Counted from the stretch's first letter, positions 25,701-34,864 are shown. The stretch is 64,000 bases of DNA from Oscillospiraceae bacterium (GCA_017472735.1 JAFUOD010000007.1:310001-374000), one strand, 5' to 3'. Translations and numbers: made by a program. The notes: generated by a model not told the origin, from the letters alone.

Positions 25701-26352
25701 TAGCTTTGTTAAAGAAATGATCCTTTGCAATTTGCGCCTGTGTGCCGTTTTGAAGTGCCTTAAGATTATCGTTTATCCATAAATCTTTAAAAGGCAGAGA
25801 ACGCAAAAAGGTGTAAAGCTGCAAGATAATGCCTCGGAGTGCCGAGTCATTTTCATGGCAGAAAAGACTTATTAACTCCTCCATTCCGGCGGAGTCGGCA
25901 GCATATTCGTTTTCTAAAACCGAGGTAAGTGCTCGCTCGGTGAGCATATCGGCTTCGGTCTCCTCTAAAATCCTGACGCCGCTTTGGAAATCAGTGGCTG
26001 AGATGTTATCCTTAAGTAAGCCGTAACAGAATGAATTAATTGTGGTGATATCGGCAAGACGCAAAAGCGACTGCTGGCGCTGAAGCCATTCGTTATCAGG
26101 AGCATTATGGGCGGCATTTTCGAGTGCTTCCGAGAGCTTGCGGCGCATCTGCGAGGCGGCATCGTTTGTGAAGGTTACAGCTAAGATTCTGTCAGCAGGA
26201 ATGTTTTTTGAGCTGTCGCTTAACAGACGGATAGTTCTTTCGACCAAAACGGCTGTTTTGCCGCTTCCTGCTGCCGCCGATACTATTATCGGAGAGCCAT
26301 AAGCCGAAATAGCATTCAGCTGTTCATCAGTCCATGACACTTTAGACATCAT
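22777..26352 (-). CDS. addA: ATP-dependent helicase/nuclease subunit A (AddA)
   Basis: About 1191 residues from the chosen start. UvrD/Rep-type helicase: Walker A VSAAAGSGKTAVLVERT, Walker B IIDEFQDVNNLQD, GDAKQSIYRFR, TIHKSKGLEYPFVFL and LYVAATRAKEQL. The C-terminal RecB-type nuclease has VLIDYKTDRVKTPEE. AddAB processes double-strand breaks for RecA. The start was placed at the ATG-ATG pair 6-9 bases after AAGGAGGAG inside the end of addB; an upstream in-frame extension of about 50 residues lies wholly within addB and has no ribosome site. Confidence 0.97.
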   Translation of the reverse strand: MMSKVSWTDEQLNAISAYGSPIIVSAAAGSGKTAVLVERTIRLLSDSSKNIPADRILAVTFTNDAASQMRRKLSEALENAAHNAPDNEWLQRQQSLLRLADITTINSFCYGLLKDNISATDFQSGVRILEETEADMLTERALTSVLENEYAADSAGMEELISLFCHENDSALRGIILQLYTFLRSLPFKDLWINDNLKALQNGTQAQIAKDHFFNKAKDKAEVLLSSCNQLESCCEELEHYKKNKQVFYENVAIGRKIAKDVKTLSWNEIKEKYTKVTTANLSGGKRSKADIDNTSEIEAAFYETAKKHNTVIKEVSAKIVSYFGFDDETIASDSLLVADYFKRLCTLCDKLDNEVHRLKVERNAVDFADTELIAVSLLASCDENGVITRTPLAEEMIATQRYKLIIIDEFQDVNNLQDVIFKVISNTDDLTKIGSNLFAVGDAKQSIYRFRLSNPKVFMNTRLDGKNPESSVTELLLTKNFRSRDNVLKFANYIFSSLMCQDLGETDYTHEEELVLGAEYHGDDEKTKILLVDSHAEADDESGIVANEYYCIAREIKKMINLGVTVKEGDTVRPCRAGDFCVLTRTNITDPSLVESFAECGLKVLASDKTGYLKSREISVLLNLLAIINSPMHDLPLASVMLSPIMGFSDDDLANVRLCDKKSRLYKNVLGIANGEFSVSDTLTKKCKNAVALIKKLRVYAAGMPLTRLIKKVYDVTDMFSIAAQYEDGEQKLANLYLLLEYAQSFEASSNDGIAGFLRFIDYISSTGGDFEQAYTVTESEDCVNVKTIHKSKGLEYPFVFLCQLGKRFNKRDTYGRLHLNFEHGCGLEFLDYSSLSKRKTLFSEYIASRNEQEMLSEELRLLYVAATRAKEQLIVVLSDAEKLAAKFAGSIWSYKIPPAVSSDANSLADWVVMSLLKHPEFEFMRDGLGDNVYCDDTNAPPLTVEPFVLTDIGITEAEETISARPIASLVEKLKANYSFEYDRRLIENEAKVSVSELTSDDPVSFFPRVTRLDDTLGELSAAEKGTVTHRFMQYSDYGLASTDLETEIARLKTLGLFTVKEAAAINRESVKAFFKSDIYSRLAKSSNVLREKQFIVRFCDIAVDEALKEIYNDTDGMLQGIADCLFEEEDGYVLIDYKTDRVKTPEELLQRYSAQLTLYKAAFDALLDKPVKSAFIYSFVLKDGIEIEL

Positions 26353-29300
26353 CGCTCTCCTCCTTAATTTCATTCTCGAGTTTTTCACGGTCGGAGTCGG
26401 CATCCGACCTTTTGAACATATATTTCTTTCTGTCGCAAACAGATGTATATTCGCAATATCTGCAAGGAAGGCTTTTATTATCTTTACCAAGAGGTATTGC
26501 ATCAATTTTGCCTATAAGCAAAGAGTTACCGAATTCCTGAACCTTGCGGGCAGAAAACTCCTCTAAAAGCTTAAAGCTTTCTGCAGATATCAGCTTTGAA
26601 TTTGCTGTAAAAGTACCGCCTTTTTTCTTCTCGGCAGGGGCATAAATGCCGCTGAAGGTGGAATCCATTGCCTCGAGCGAGATAAGGTCTTCGACCAAAA
26701 GGCCGGTGCGTTTAAACTGTTTGTTTGCCGCAGAAAGTCTTTGTGCGCAAGCATCGCTTAACGGCTTATAGTCATTCTCACACTTCAAGAAGCCTGAATT
26801 TACATATAAAACGCCCGCAGGAACGCAAGATTTGAAGTCGGGATCTGTGCCTTCTGTCAAGGCGAGCATGTAAAGAAGCATCTGAAGATTGATGCCATTG
26901 TAAATATCCTTGTAATCTAAAGTTTTTGAACCTGTTTTATAATCGATAATCCTTATATACTGTGTGCCGTCGGGCGCAGTATAGGTGTCTACCCTATCGA
27001 CGATACCGTAAAGACAAACGCTTAAATTATTGTTGATAGGAATTGACAGAACAGTTTTACCGTCATCGGTTTTAAGCTGATACTCGAACCTGACAGGACG
27101 GAACTTTGAAACCTTATATTCTTCGCGGATATTGACAAGAAGATCGACACAGGCGCCGTGAAGTCGGTTATAATCAGCTTTGAACTTTTCGGTCTTGCCA
27201 AAGTTACCGCCCAAAGCCTCTTTAAGATATTCCTCTAAAAGCGTGAAAACAAGTGCAGAAATCTCTTCGTCGGAAACTTCGGAAAAGCCCTCGCCAAAGT
27301 GTTTCAGAACACTTTCGAACACATGGTGCATGATGGTTCCTCTATTGGCAGCATCTACCTCTAAAGGTTTGATTACATCAAGCTTCATGCCATACCGACA
27401 GAAATATTTAAAGTTGCAGTTGTTATAAACGTCAATTTTTGAAGGGGTTATGTATATATCGCCCGAGGCAAAAAGTCTGCGGCTGACTTCGGGTGAAAGG
27501 TGATGATTTTGAATCTTTGAGCTTGCAAGGTGCAAAAACTTCTCTTTATACTCATCAACCGAGAGAAGTGATTCATAAACCGATGCTAATTCGTCACTCG
27601 ACTTGTTTTTTGAAGTTGCAAAGCGATAATAAGCACTTGCAGGGGTACGGCAGTAGAATTCTAAAGGATAGCTTAATGCCGAAACGACAGGCGTATTAAT
27701 AATTGAGCAGGCTTTTTTAATAAAACTTGAGGGACTGATCGACTTGCCCTTAACATCGGCATTGGAATAAGAAAGATAAAGCTTATCGGTAGCGTGGCAA
27801 AGGGCATTAAAGCAGTCAAGACGTTCAGTATCAAGGCGTGCGGTGAGCGATGTTTCGAACGATACACCCAAGGATTCTAAAATTGCTAAGTCTTTGCCGT
27901 TGAAAATGCCGTTCTTTTTGATTTCGGTTGGAAATTTTCCGTCGTTAAGTCCAATAACAAAAACTACCTTTGGAGTTGAGATGATCGAGCGTGAAACATC
28001 GCACACCTTAACACTTTGAAGCTTTTGCGGCGGATTTGATATTTTTTGAGAGGATAAGATAACGCGCAAAAGCTCGCCGAATGATTTCAGTGTCAACGGT
28101 GTTTCGTCTGCTACAAGATATATTGATGAAACAGCAAGCATCAAAGCGTTCCACAACTGCTTAAAAAGTCTTGCGTTTTCGGTTTTATCTGCCTCTGACG
28201 AATCATCAATTACGGCTTTTGCACACTCTGAAAGAGATATTTCCTCTAAAAAGCTATTGAACGCCTTTGCAATTTGTTTTGCATTTGCAGACTTTGAAGC
28301 CCGGTTAAGTTTTAAAAGCGGAGCGATTATTTTTTGTCGTATTGCGTTTATCTCGTCATACGAAGCAAAATCTTTATCTTCGGCAAAATCTTCGAGCCAC
28401 ATCTTTCCGTTAATGTTCCAACGTATGCAGTAATCCTCGATTAAAGAGATTTCACGGTCGTTTAAGAATGAAAACGGTGAGCGAACAAAGCTTAAGATTT
28501 TGTCGGTATCGGGGTTACGGGTCGAGGCGGCATCTATTGCCGCAAGAGCATAAAGCACCACAGACATTCCTAATGCTGACACCGACATATCCATAAAGGC
28601 GGTGATGTTATATCGCTCGAAGGCAGATTCGAGCACCTTTTGATAGGTATCTAAATCGTGGCTGAAAACTGCTATATCGTTAAACTCATATCCGTTTTCT
28701 GAAATGAGCGAAAATATTTGAGCACATACAAAGTCAGCTTCTTCATAAACTGTATCAGCGCTGACAATCGTAACACTGCCGTCATTAGAAGATATATCCG
28801 GACGCGGTGTAAAGAGATTATCCTTTACATGATTCAGCGTGGCTGTGCGCTCTATTGTCTCATCGGTTTTAATATATTTGAGTCGCTTGTTGTATTTAGA
28901 GGCAAGCAAAACAAGCCGGTTCTGGGTTGAGGCAACAAGTGCAAAAGGTGAAATAATGCTTGGTTTATAGATGTTCGGCAGGCTTAAAGAGATATTTACT
29001 GTGTGAGCATCTTTAATTGCAACTTCTAACAGCTTAAGCTCATCGGGAGAAAAGCTGTCAAACCTGTCAATGTAAACATCTTTACACTTGAAACATCCGT
29101 TTTTATCCGCTATTCGTGCTGCTTCAATAATCAAAGAGCTTTCGTCACGCAAATCACGATTAATCAGCTCATCGCAATAAGCATTATAAATAAGGGAAAT
29201 ATCGTGAAGCTTATCTGAAACCGTACCGCTTGTGTTTTTTGACGCCTCTTGCAGCATGTCAGAGGTTATCGAACATCTTGTTAACGAGTCGATTATGCCT

Positions 29301-29665
29301 GCTACATCGTTAATAAAGTTAGGCTTATCAAGCTGGCGCGAAAAGATTTTTAACTCTTTGTTTTTCTTAACACTTTGCAAGGCAAGATATATGATAATAA
29401 GTCTTTGTTCGGGTCTTACAAGCATACCGTTTTGCGTGCCGTACTTCTCGACAAGGCTAAGAGCGAGGCGCTTAAAGCTAAGCGTTGTGACACGGTTGAA
29501 TTGCTTAATTCCCAGCTCGGAGTAAAGAGCGTTATCAAATTCAAACGAGAACTGATCGGGAATAAGTGCAAGCACTTCCCTGCCGTTTACAAGAGATCCA
29601 TTTATATCATGAGCACAGTTTTTAAGCTTTACTGTACTGTTTTCACCAAGCCGAATACTAAGCAT
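26342..29665 (-). CDS. addB: ATP-dependent helicase/deoxyribonuclease subunit B (AddB)
   Basis: About 1107 residues from MLSIRLGEN, chosen because CGGAGGG lies 5 bases before it. The N-terminal half is a divergent, inactive helicase (LALIPDQFSFEFDNALY). The C-terminal nuclease has DYKTGSKTLDYKDIY. The four iron-sulfur cysteines typical of AddB are visible: one in DVYNNCNFKYFCRYGM and three in LPCRYCEYTSVCDRKK. A consensus promoter precedes it. Partner of AddA; recognises Chi and degrades the 5' strand. Confidence 0.96.
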   Translation of the reverse strand: MLSIRLGENSTVKLKNCAHDINGSLVNGREVLALIPDQFSFEFDNALYSELGIKQFNRVTTLSFKRLALSLVEKYGTQNGMLVRPEQRLIIIYLALQSVKKNKELKIFSRQLDKPNFINDVAGIIDSLTRCSITSDMLQEASKNTSGTVSDKLHDISLIYNAYCDELINRDLRDESSLIIEAARIADKNGCFKCKDVYIDRFDSFSPDELKLLEVAIKDAHTVNISLSLPNIYKPSIISPFALVASTQNRLVLLASKYNKRLKYIKTDETIERTATLNHVKDNLFTPRPDISSNDGSVTIVSADTVYEEADFVCAQIFSLISENGYEFNDIAVFSHDLDTYQKVLESAFERYNITAFMDMSVSALGMSVVLYALAAIDAASTRNPDTDKILSFVRSPFSFLNDREISLIEDYCIRWNINGKMWLEDFAEDKDFASYDEINAIRQKIIAPLLKLNRASKSANAKQIAKAFNSFLEEISLSECAKAVIDDSSEADKTENARLFKQLWNALMLAVSSIYLVADETPLTLKSFGELLRVILSSQKISNPPQKLQSVKVCDVSRSIISTPKVVFVIGLNDGKFPTEIKKNGIFNGKDLAILESLGVSFETSLTARLDTERLDCFNALCHATDKLYLSYSNADVKGKSISPSSFIKKACSIINTPVVSALSYPLEFYCRTPASAYYRFATSKNKSSDELASVYESLLSVDEYKEKFLHLASSKIQNHHLSPEVSRRLFASGDIYITPSKIDVYNNCNFKYFCRYGMKLDVIKPLEVDAANRGTIMHHVFESVLKHFGEGFSEVSDEEISALVFTLLEEYLKEALGGNFGKTEKFKADYNRLHGACVDLLVNIREEYKVSKFRPVRFEYQLKTDDGKTVLSIPINNNLSVCLYGIVDRVDTYTAPDGTQYIRIIDYKTGSKTLDYKDIYNGINLQMLLYMLALTEGTDPDFKSCVPAGVLYVNSGFLKCENDYKPLSDACAQRLSAANKQFKRTGLLVEDLISLEAMDSTFSGIYAPAEKKKGGTFTANSKLISAESFKLLEEFSARKVQEFGNSLLIGKIDAIPLGKDNKSLPCRYCEYTSVCDRKKYMFKRSDADSDREKLENEIKEESDDV

Positions 29666-29694
29666 TTTAACCCTCCGAGAGCTTTGATAATAAA

Positions 29695-29723
29695 ATTTTA
29701 CCATGCAACAAAGAGTAAGTCAA
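29695..29723 (-). promoter_or_regulatory. Sigma-A promoter of addB-addA
   Basis: TTGACT, 17-bp spacer (TACTCTTTGTTGCATGG) and TAAAAT on the minus strand, about 30-60 bases before the addB ATG. Confidence 0.8.
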
Positions 29724-29755
29724 ACAAATATTTTTGAATTGTACATTTTTTGGTA

Positions 29756-30346
29756 CTAAGATTTGAAAAACGCTTTAATTTTCCGAATAAGTTCAAAGCA
29801 AAAAAGCTTGTAACTTACCTTATCCGGTGTTTTAAGAATAACCAAATCATCGGAAGTAAATGTTTCATAATCCTCGATTTTAGAGACAGCGGACAAACAC
29901 AGCCCCGGATAGCACACACACCACCAGTTTTTGCCCGAAGCATCACCGATTTTTACGCACAGCGAATCATATTCGCCTGCGGGCAGAGTGAAGTTATCAT
30001 AAACTCTTTTATCAAACTCGGTTTTTTCGAGGGTGCAGATGGCAGTGTAAGGACAATCTGCTAAAACCCTGTTAGCGGTATTTTCTAAAACGTCAAGGTT
30101 TTGTGTGATGATCTCTGTTGCTGACTGCTTATCGGTACAGGAGGACAAAAGTAAATCGGCCTGAGACAGGACTGCATCACGAACCTTAAGCTTTACCGAC
30201 TGGTCAAACTCAGAATCGGAATTGGCAATAACGTGCAGGCGAATGAGCTTATCGGTCATTTGTGAGACCTCGTTGGCGTTGGTGACGATGCTTGAAGCAA
30301 GGCAGACGATGAGCGAGAGAAGCATGGCAAAAGTGAGTTTTTTCAT
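29756..30346 (-). CDS. spoIIR: Stage II sporulation protein R
   Basis: 196 residues from MKKLTFAML, preceded by AAAGGAAG at 6 bases. An N-terminal signal segment (residues 1-25) is followed by the family motif LIRLHVIANSDSEFDQSVK and by NWWCVCYPGLCLS with its paired cysteines. SpoIIR is made in the forespore, secreted into the intermembrane space, and triggers SpoIIGA to process pro-sigma-E in the mother cell. Its presence is strong evidence that this organism makes endospores. Confidence 0.95.
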   Translation of the reverse strand: MKKLTFAMLLSLIVCLASSIVTNANEVSQMTDKLIRLHVIANSDSEFDQSVKLKVRDAVLSQADLLLSSCTDKQSATEIITQNLDVLENTANRVLADCPYTAICTLEKTEFDKRVYDNFTLPAGEYDSLCVKIGDASGKNWWCVCYPGLCLSAVSKIEDYETFTSDDLVILKTPDKVSYKLFCFELIRKIKAFFKS

Positions 30347-30370
30347 GGTGTTCTTCCTTTGCAAGTTTTT

Positions 30371-30460
30371 GGCGCAGCCGACGCCGCACGAAGGGCGGCG
30401 GACGAGCGTGAGCGTTAGCGAACGGGAGTGAGGCGAGCGAAGCGAGCCGGGCTGCGCTTT
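30371..30460. repeat. GC-rich intergenic element with terminal 8-bp inverted repeat
   Basis: Between spoIIR and mreB a strongly GC-rich stretch is bounded by GCGCAGCC (30372-30379) and GGCTGCGC (30450-30457). Inside are short iterations of GAGCG/AGCGAG type. Composition differs sharply from the AT-rich flanks. It lies in the presumed spoIIR leader. Confidence 0.6.
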
Positions 30461-30473
30461 ACGCTATGCGGGG

Positions 30474-30502
30474 ATTATCGGCAAAAGTTTGGTAAATTAT
30501 AC
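30474..30502 (-). promoter_or_regulatory. Possible sigma-F-type promoter of spoIIR
   Basis: GTATA (30498-30502), a 15-bp spacer and GCCGATAAT (30474-30482) resemble the sigma-F pattern (GTATA - about 15 - GGnnAnAnT). spoIIR is sigma-F controlled in Bacillus. One key G of the -10 box is C here, so this is tentative. Confidence 0.35.
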
Positions 30503-30526
30503 AACTGAGAAGGCAATTTTAGAGCA

Positions 30527-30564
30527 ACAAAAAAGCATCTCCTTTGCATAAAGCAAGGGAGATG
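30527..30564 (-). terminator. Intrinsic terminator after mreB
   Basis: CATCTCC-CTTGC and GCAAAGGAGATG pair around TTTAT, then a TTTTTTGTT run on the minus strand, starting 4 bases after the mreB stop. Confidence 0.88.
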
Positions 30565-30567
30565 TTT

Positions 30568-31581
30568 TTAATGCTTAAATACTGAAATCCTTTCAAAGCC
30601 GTTGCGAAGCTTATCTGCAACGCGAAAGGCTTTATAGGTTCCTCGTGCAACACAGCCAAGAGGGTCTTGTGCAATGTTACACTGAACGCCGAATTCTCGG
30701 GTAATATATAGATCTAAGCCTTTTAATAATGCACCACCGCCTGTTAAAAGCACGCCGTTTTCTAAAATATCGCCGATAAGCTCGGGCGGTGTTTGCTCGA
30801 AAACGATTTGGATTGATGAAACGATCTGATCAATGTCGTCCATTATCGCACGGTTGATGTCGTTTTCGCTCATCTGCACACGGGCAGGCATGCCGTTAAT
30901 AAGGCTTCTGCCGGTAATTGTGCCTACAAGCTCGTTTGAGGGCCAAAAGACATTTGCGTATTTAATTTTGGTTTCTTCGGCAGTTCTGTCACCAATGAGA
31001 AGCTTATAATTCTCCGCAAAATATCTGATAATTGCGGCATTTAACACATTGCCTGCTTTTTTTACCGAGGCAGACGCTACAACACCACCCAAAGATGTAA
31101 CAGCAATATCTGTTGTGCCGCCGCCGATATCGACAACCATTTGACCGACCGGTTTTGTAATATCAGCACCTGCACCCAATAGTGCGGCAACCGGTTCTTC
31201 AATTAAATAAACGGTTCTTGCGCCTGCCATAACAGCACTTTCAACAACAGCACGGCGCTCGACCTCGGTAATACCCGACGGCACGCACATTACGATTCTG
31301 GGATTAATTAAGCGCTTGCCTATAACCTTTAAAATGCAAAGACGGATAAGCTCCTGAGCCATGTCGTTATTGCTGATAACACCGTCTTTTAACGGTCGGA
31401 TTACAGCAAGCCGTTCGGGAGAACGGCCTATCATTTTATATGCCTCGTGCCCGAATGCAACAACACGCTGTGCTCGCTTGTCGTAAGCAATGACCGATGG
31501 TTCGTTTAAAACAAGGCCGCCGCCCGCTGTTATTATTATGTTAGCGGTACCGAGGTCGATACCAAGGTCAAGTGCTGACAA
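30568..31581 (-). CDS. mreB: Rod-shape-determining actin homologue MreB
   Basis: 337 residues with the actin-like ATPase motifs: LGIDLGTANIII (phosphate 1), VVDIGGGTTDIAV (phosphate 2), LIEEPVAALLGAG and GVLLTGGGALLKGLDLYI (adenosine). MreB filaments guide lateral wall synthesis. It is separate from mreC/mreD here and follows recD2 and comF instead; in Firmicutes stand-alone paralogues (Mbl, MreBH) also exist, so MreB versus Mbl is not settled. Start is TTG with GGAGGAG overlapping the comF stop. Confidence 0.95.
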   Translation of the reverse strand: MSALDLGIDLGTANIIITAGGGLVLNEPSVIAYDKRAQRVVAFGHEAYKMIGRSPERLAVIRPLKDGVISNNDMAQELIRLCILKVIGKRLINPRIVMCVPSGITEVERRAVVESAVMAGARTVYLIEEPVAALLGAGADITKPVGQMVVDIGGGTTDIAVTSLGGVVASASVKKAGNVLNAAIIRYFAENYKLLIGDRTAEETKIKYANVFWPSNELVGTITGRSLINGMPARVQMSENDINRAIMDDIDQIVSSIQIVFEQTPPELIGDILENGVLLTGGGALLKGLDLYITREFGVQCNIAQDPLGCVARGTYKAFRVADKLRNGFERISVFKH

Positions 31582-31584
31582 CGT

Positions 31585-32253
31585 TTACTCCTCCTTTAAA
31601 AGTGTTGTGCCCAAAGTGGCGCAATAAACTTTCTTGGCTCCTGCCTTAAGCAAAAGACGGGAACATTCAGAAAGCGTAGAGCCTGTTGTAATTATATCAT
31701 CGCAAAGCAAAATTGTCTTCCCTTTTATGTCGGGAAATTTGTGTTTTATAAAATAACTGCCTTTAACAGCTTCAAGTCTTTCGGCACGGGTCAAATCGTG
31801 CTGACGGTCAGTTGATTTGTTTTTGCCGAGGATCTTAAAATTGTATTTAAGATTTAAACGCTTTGCAACCATTTTCGCAATAATCTCGGCGTGGTTATAG
31901 CCTGTTTTCTCAAGGCGCTTGCGATTCATTGGAACTGCCGTTACCAAATCTATTTTGTCAATAACAATGTTATTCTTAAAAATATCAATCAGGTATGGCA
32001 AAAGGTGTTTAGCAGCGTTAAAACCTTTGTGGTATTTAAGATTCAGAAGTCCGCGCTTTGCCGTACCCTCGTAACTTACAGCGCTAAGGCAAACCGTAAA
32101 GTTGTTATCAAAGTCTTTTCTTATGTAATTATCGGTAAGCTCAATTTGGTTTATACAATCATTGCAAACAAGCTTGTCCCACACAATAAAGTTATCGCAG
32201 AACGGGCAACGGTTCGGAAAGAAAAAATCGAGAATAAAATCAATGATCTTCAC
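31585..32253 (-). CDS. comF: ComF family phosphoribosyltransferase-like protein
   Basis: About 222 residues. An N-terminal zinc ribbon (PNRCPFCDNF and LVCNDCINQ) is followed by VTAVPMNRKRLEKTGYNHAE and the PRPP-binding loop ILLCDDIITTGSTLSEC. ComFC is needed for DNA uptake in competent Firmicutes; its exact reaction is unknown. I placed the start at the GTG 8 bases after AGGGAAG; another GTG lies 9 bases upstream. It overlaps the end of recD2. Confidence 0.93.
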   Translation of the reverse strand: MKIIDFILDFFFPNRCPFCDNFIVWDKLVCNDCINQIELTDNYIRKDFDNNFTVCLSAVSYEGTAKRGLLNLKYHKGFNAAKHLLPYLIDIFKNNIVIDKIDLVTAVPMNRKRLEKTGYNHAEIIAKMVAKRLNLKYNFKILGKNKSTDRQHDLTRAERLEAVKGSYFIKHKFPDIKGKTILLCDDIITTGSTLSECSRLLLKAGAKKVYCATLGTTLLKEE

Positions 32254-34483
32254 TGTTATCACTTCCCTTGGGGAGTAAAGTACCGAATGAATCCTCTGTC
32301 AGCATATTTTTTAAACAGGTGTAACGGTTGGTGCGGCGGTTGTTTTGCACCATAAATTCCACACGTTTAGACGACCCGACGATAACCAAAAGCTTTTTGG
32401 CACGGGTAACTGCCGTATAAAGAAGATTCCTGAAATAGAGTTTATCATATCCTCCCAAAAGAGGCAAGATAACTGCGTCGAACTCGCTGCCCTGGCTTTT
32501 GTGAACGGTTGCGGCATAGGCAAGCTCTAAATTATCGAGCATTGTGGCGGAATAAGTGCAAAGTCTGCCGTCGAAGTCGATTTCTATTGAACCTAAGATG
32601 CGATTGACCTTTGTTATAATGCCGATGTCACCGTTAAAGATGCCCGAACCTCTTTCATCGCCTTTTTTCCAATCTATATCGTAATCGTTTTTGGTCTGCA
32701 TTACTTTGTCACCTGTGCGGAAAGTGTAAAGAAGCGTTTTTATCTCGGACTTTTCACGGGATGGCGGGTTTAAAGCAAACTGTAAACGCTTGTTAAGCTC
32801 GACTGTGCCCAAGGGGCCCTTTCGTGTTGGTGAAAGCACTTGTATATCGTTTATAGGAGACATTTTAAAGGCTTTGGGAAGACGTTCAAGACAAAGCTCA
32901 ACAGTCAAATCGCTTGCCGAATCGAAGTCTAAGCGCTGCATAAAGAAGAAATCGTTTGATTTTTGGGAAAAATCGGGCATTTCTCCGTTTACGATTTTGT
33001 GGGCATTTGTGACGATTGCACTTTGCGATGCCTGACGGAAGATCTCGGTTAAAGAGATAACGGGTATTGTACCGCTTTCGATTATATCGTGCAGGACGTT
33101 GCCAGCACCGACAGACGGCAGCTGGTCACTGTCACCGACCATGATAAGCTTGCATTCTATCGGTAATGCGCGCAAAAGAGCCTCGAACAAAAGGGTGTCC
33201 ACCATCGACATTTCATCAATTATTACTACGTCACAATCGAGCAAATTGTTTTCGTTATGCTCGAACTGAATGAATTCTCCCCCGCCCTTAACGCCCAAAA
33301 GGCGGTGAATGGTTTTTGCTTCATAGCCTGTTAAGTCGCTTATTCGTTTTGCGGCACGGCCTGTAGGCGCACATATAAGAGGCTTTAAGCCCTGCTGCTC
33401 AAAAAGTGAGATTATTGCGTTAAGCGTTGTTGTTTTGCCTGTACCGGGACCGCCTGTTAAAACCATAAAACCTTTTGAAAGAGCTATATTTATAGCACGG
33501 CGCTGGTCGTGAGCATAAATAATGTCGTTATCAAATTCGGCAATGTCGATGACCTCGTCGTAATTAATTCTTGTATCGTAAGCAAGACTGTTCATTATTG
33601 ACAATCGGCGCGAGATATAATCCTCGGCGATGAAATATTCACGGAGCATTATAAACGGGCGGCGGTTTTTAAGGTATATGTATAGGTTTTCCTCGTTGAC
33701 CTCGCTTAAAATAATTTCATTTATTTTGTCTTCATCGACCTTTAACAAGCGTGTGGCAAGCTCACAAAGCTTGTCCTTTGGCAGGCATGTGTGACCTGCA
33801 AAGCCATTTTCGGTGAGAATATATTTGATGCCTGCAGCAAGTCGGTTGTAGCTGTCGGGTTCGATACCCTTGTCGTAAGCTATTTCTTCGGCACGCAAAA
33901 AAGGCAGCTCAATGCCGTAGCCGCAAAGGATGTAGGGGTTTTCCTCAACGAGTGAGAGTGTTTTGGTGAAGTATTTCTTCCATGCCCTTATGCCGTAGAG
34001 GGCAGGGATTTTGCACCTTGTGAAATATGTAAGCACTTTGCGAATGCCGATGACCTTTTTAAATTCCTCGTTAAAAACGGCAGCTTTTGCTTTGGTTATG
34101 CCTTCAACCTCGGTTAAACGCTCGTGGTGGTTTTCGATAATGTCGAAGGTGTCTTCGCCAAAGGCTTTAACAATGTTTCGCGCGGTAACGGGGCCGATGC
34201 CTTTTATAACACCGCCTGCAAGATAGCGCTGGATAGAGCTGACCTCGACAGGAAGCGAACGAATACAGCATTCGGCTTTAAACTGATCACCGAATTTGGG
34301 GTGGGTGGTGTAGGTGCCTGTAAGCTCTAAGTCCTCGCCTTCCTCTACATTGCCAAGCTCTCCGACAACGGTTAGGGGCGTTCCGTTTTGATTTAAGGTT
34401 ATGACGGCAAAGCCGTTATCGTCGTTTCGGTATGTAACGCTGTCTACCGAACCGTTGATAGTTATAACCAAATCGTTGTTCAT
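32240..34483 (-). CDS. recD2: ATP-dependent 5'-3' DNA helicase RecD2
   Basis: About 747 residues. An N-terminal OB-like and HhH region (GVIKGIGPVTARNIVKAFGE) comes before the superfamily 1B helicase: VLTGGPGTGKTTTLNAI, VVIDEMSMVD, GDSDQLPSVGAG, TEIFRQ and YAATVHKSQGSEFDAVILP. RecD2 acts without RecBC in organisms that use AddAB, which this one does. Start chosen at the ATG 8 bases after GGGAGG. Confidence 0.97.
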   Translation of the reverse strand: MNNDLVITINGSVDSVTYRNDDNGFAVITLNQNGTPLTVVGELGNVEEGEDLELTGTYTTHPKFGDQFKAECCIRSLPVEVSSIQRYLAGGVIKGIGPVTARNIVKAFGEDTFDIIENHHERLTEVEGITKAKAAVFNEEFKKVIGIRKVLTYFTRCKIPALYGIRAWKKYFTKTLSLVEENPYILCGYGIELPFLRAEEIAYDKGIEPDSYNRLAAGIKYILTENGFAGHTCLPKDKLCELATRLLKVDEDKINEIILSEVNEENLYIYLKNRRPFIMLREYFIAEDYISRRLSIMNSLAYDTRINYDEVIDIAEFDNDIIYAHDQRRAINIALSKGFMVLTGGPGTGKTTTLNAIISLFEQQGLKPLICAPTGRAAKRISDLTGYEAKTIHRLLGVKGGGEFIQFEHNENNLLDCDVVIIDEMSMVDTLLFEALLRALPIECKLIMVGDSDQLPSVGAGNVLHDIIESGTIPVISLTEIFRQASQSAIVTNAHKIVNGEMPDFSQKSNDFFFMQRLDFDSASDLTVELCLERLPKAFKMSPINDIQVLSPTRKGPLGTVELNKRLQFALNPPSREKSEIKTLLYTFRTGDKVMQTKNDYDIDWKKGDERGSGIFNGDIGIITKVNRILGSIEIDFDGRLCTYSATMLDNLELAYAATVHKSQGSEFDAVILPLLGGYDKLYFRNLLYTAVTRAKKLLVIVGSSKRVEFMVQNNRRTNRYTCLKNMLTEDSFGTLLPKGSDNSEDH

Positions 34484-34504
34484 TGCCGTCACCTCCCGAA
34501 AAAA

Positions 34505-34810
34505 TTACTTTTTGTTTATTATATCAAAGCAAATGTCTGTTTTTTTGGACAGACTTTTAAGCCATTTTGTGCTATCATTGGTTGATACCAAATCAACTAC
34601 TCTGATGCTTACTTCAAAATCGCTGAAAATTCGTGATGAAGCAAGCTTTTGAAATTTCATTTCAAAGCAAGGGTCGTTATCGTAAAAAACTGTTATGTAC
34701 GCTCTTGGGCGGCTTAAATCGGGCTTATGGATTGACGATAAGCGACGCACTGTATAAATAAGCCCAAGAGTTATAAAAATGATCAAAAAAGTCAGAATAA
34801 TCTCTTTCAT
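34505..34810 (-). CDS. Small single-pass membrane protein of unknown function
   Basis: About 101 residues: one N-terminal membrane segment (LTFLIIFITLGLIYTV) and a mixed soluble domain (AYITVFYDNDPCFEMKFQKL) with no motif I recognise. A GGGAG site lies 8 bases before the chosen ATG. It is the first gene after a consensus promoter and lies just before recD2, so it probably heads the recD2-comF-mreB transcript. Confidence 0.7.
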   Translation of the reverse strand: MKEIILTFLIIFITLGLIYTVRRLSSIHKPDLSRPRAYITVFYDNDPCFEMKFQKLASSRIFSDFEVSIRVVDLVSTNDSTKWLKSLSKKTDICFDIINKK

Positions 34811-34864
34811 GTAATTCACTCCCGATAATAAATTATGCTTTAGGAGCGTTAAGAGTTACATTAA

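Noticed and set aside
26353..26505. N-terminal extension of AddA
   Set aside because: Lies wholly within addB, lacks a ribosome site, and is not similar to AddA N-termini.
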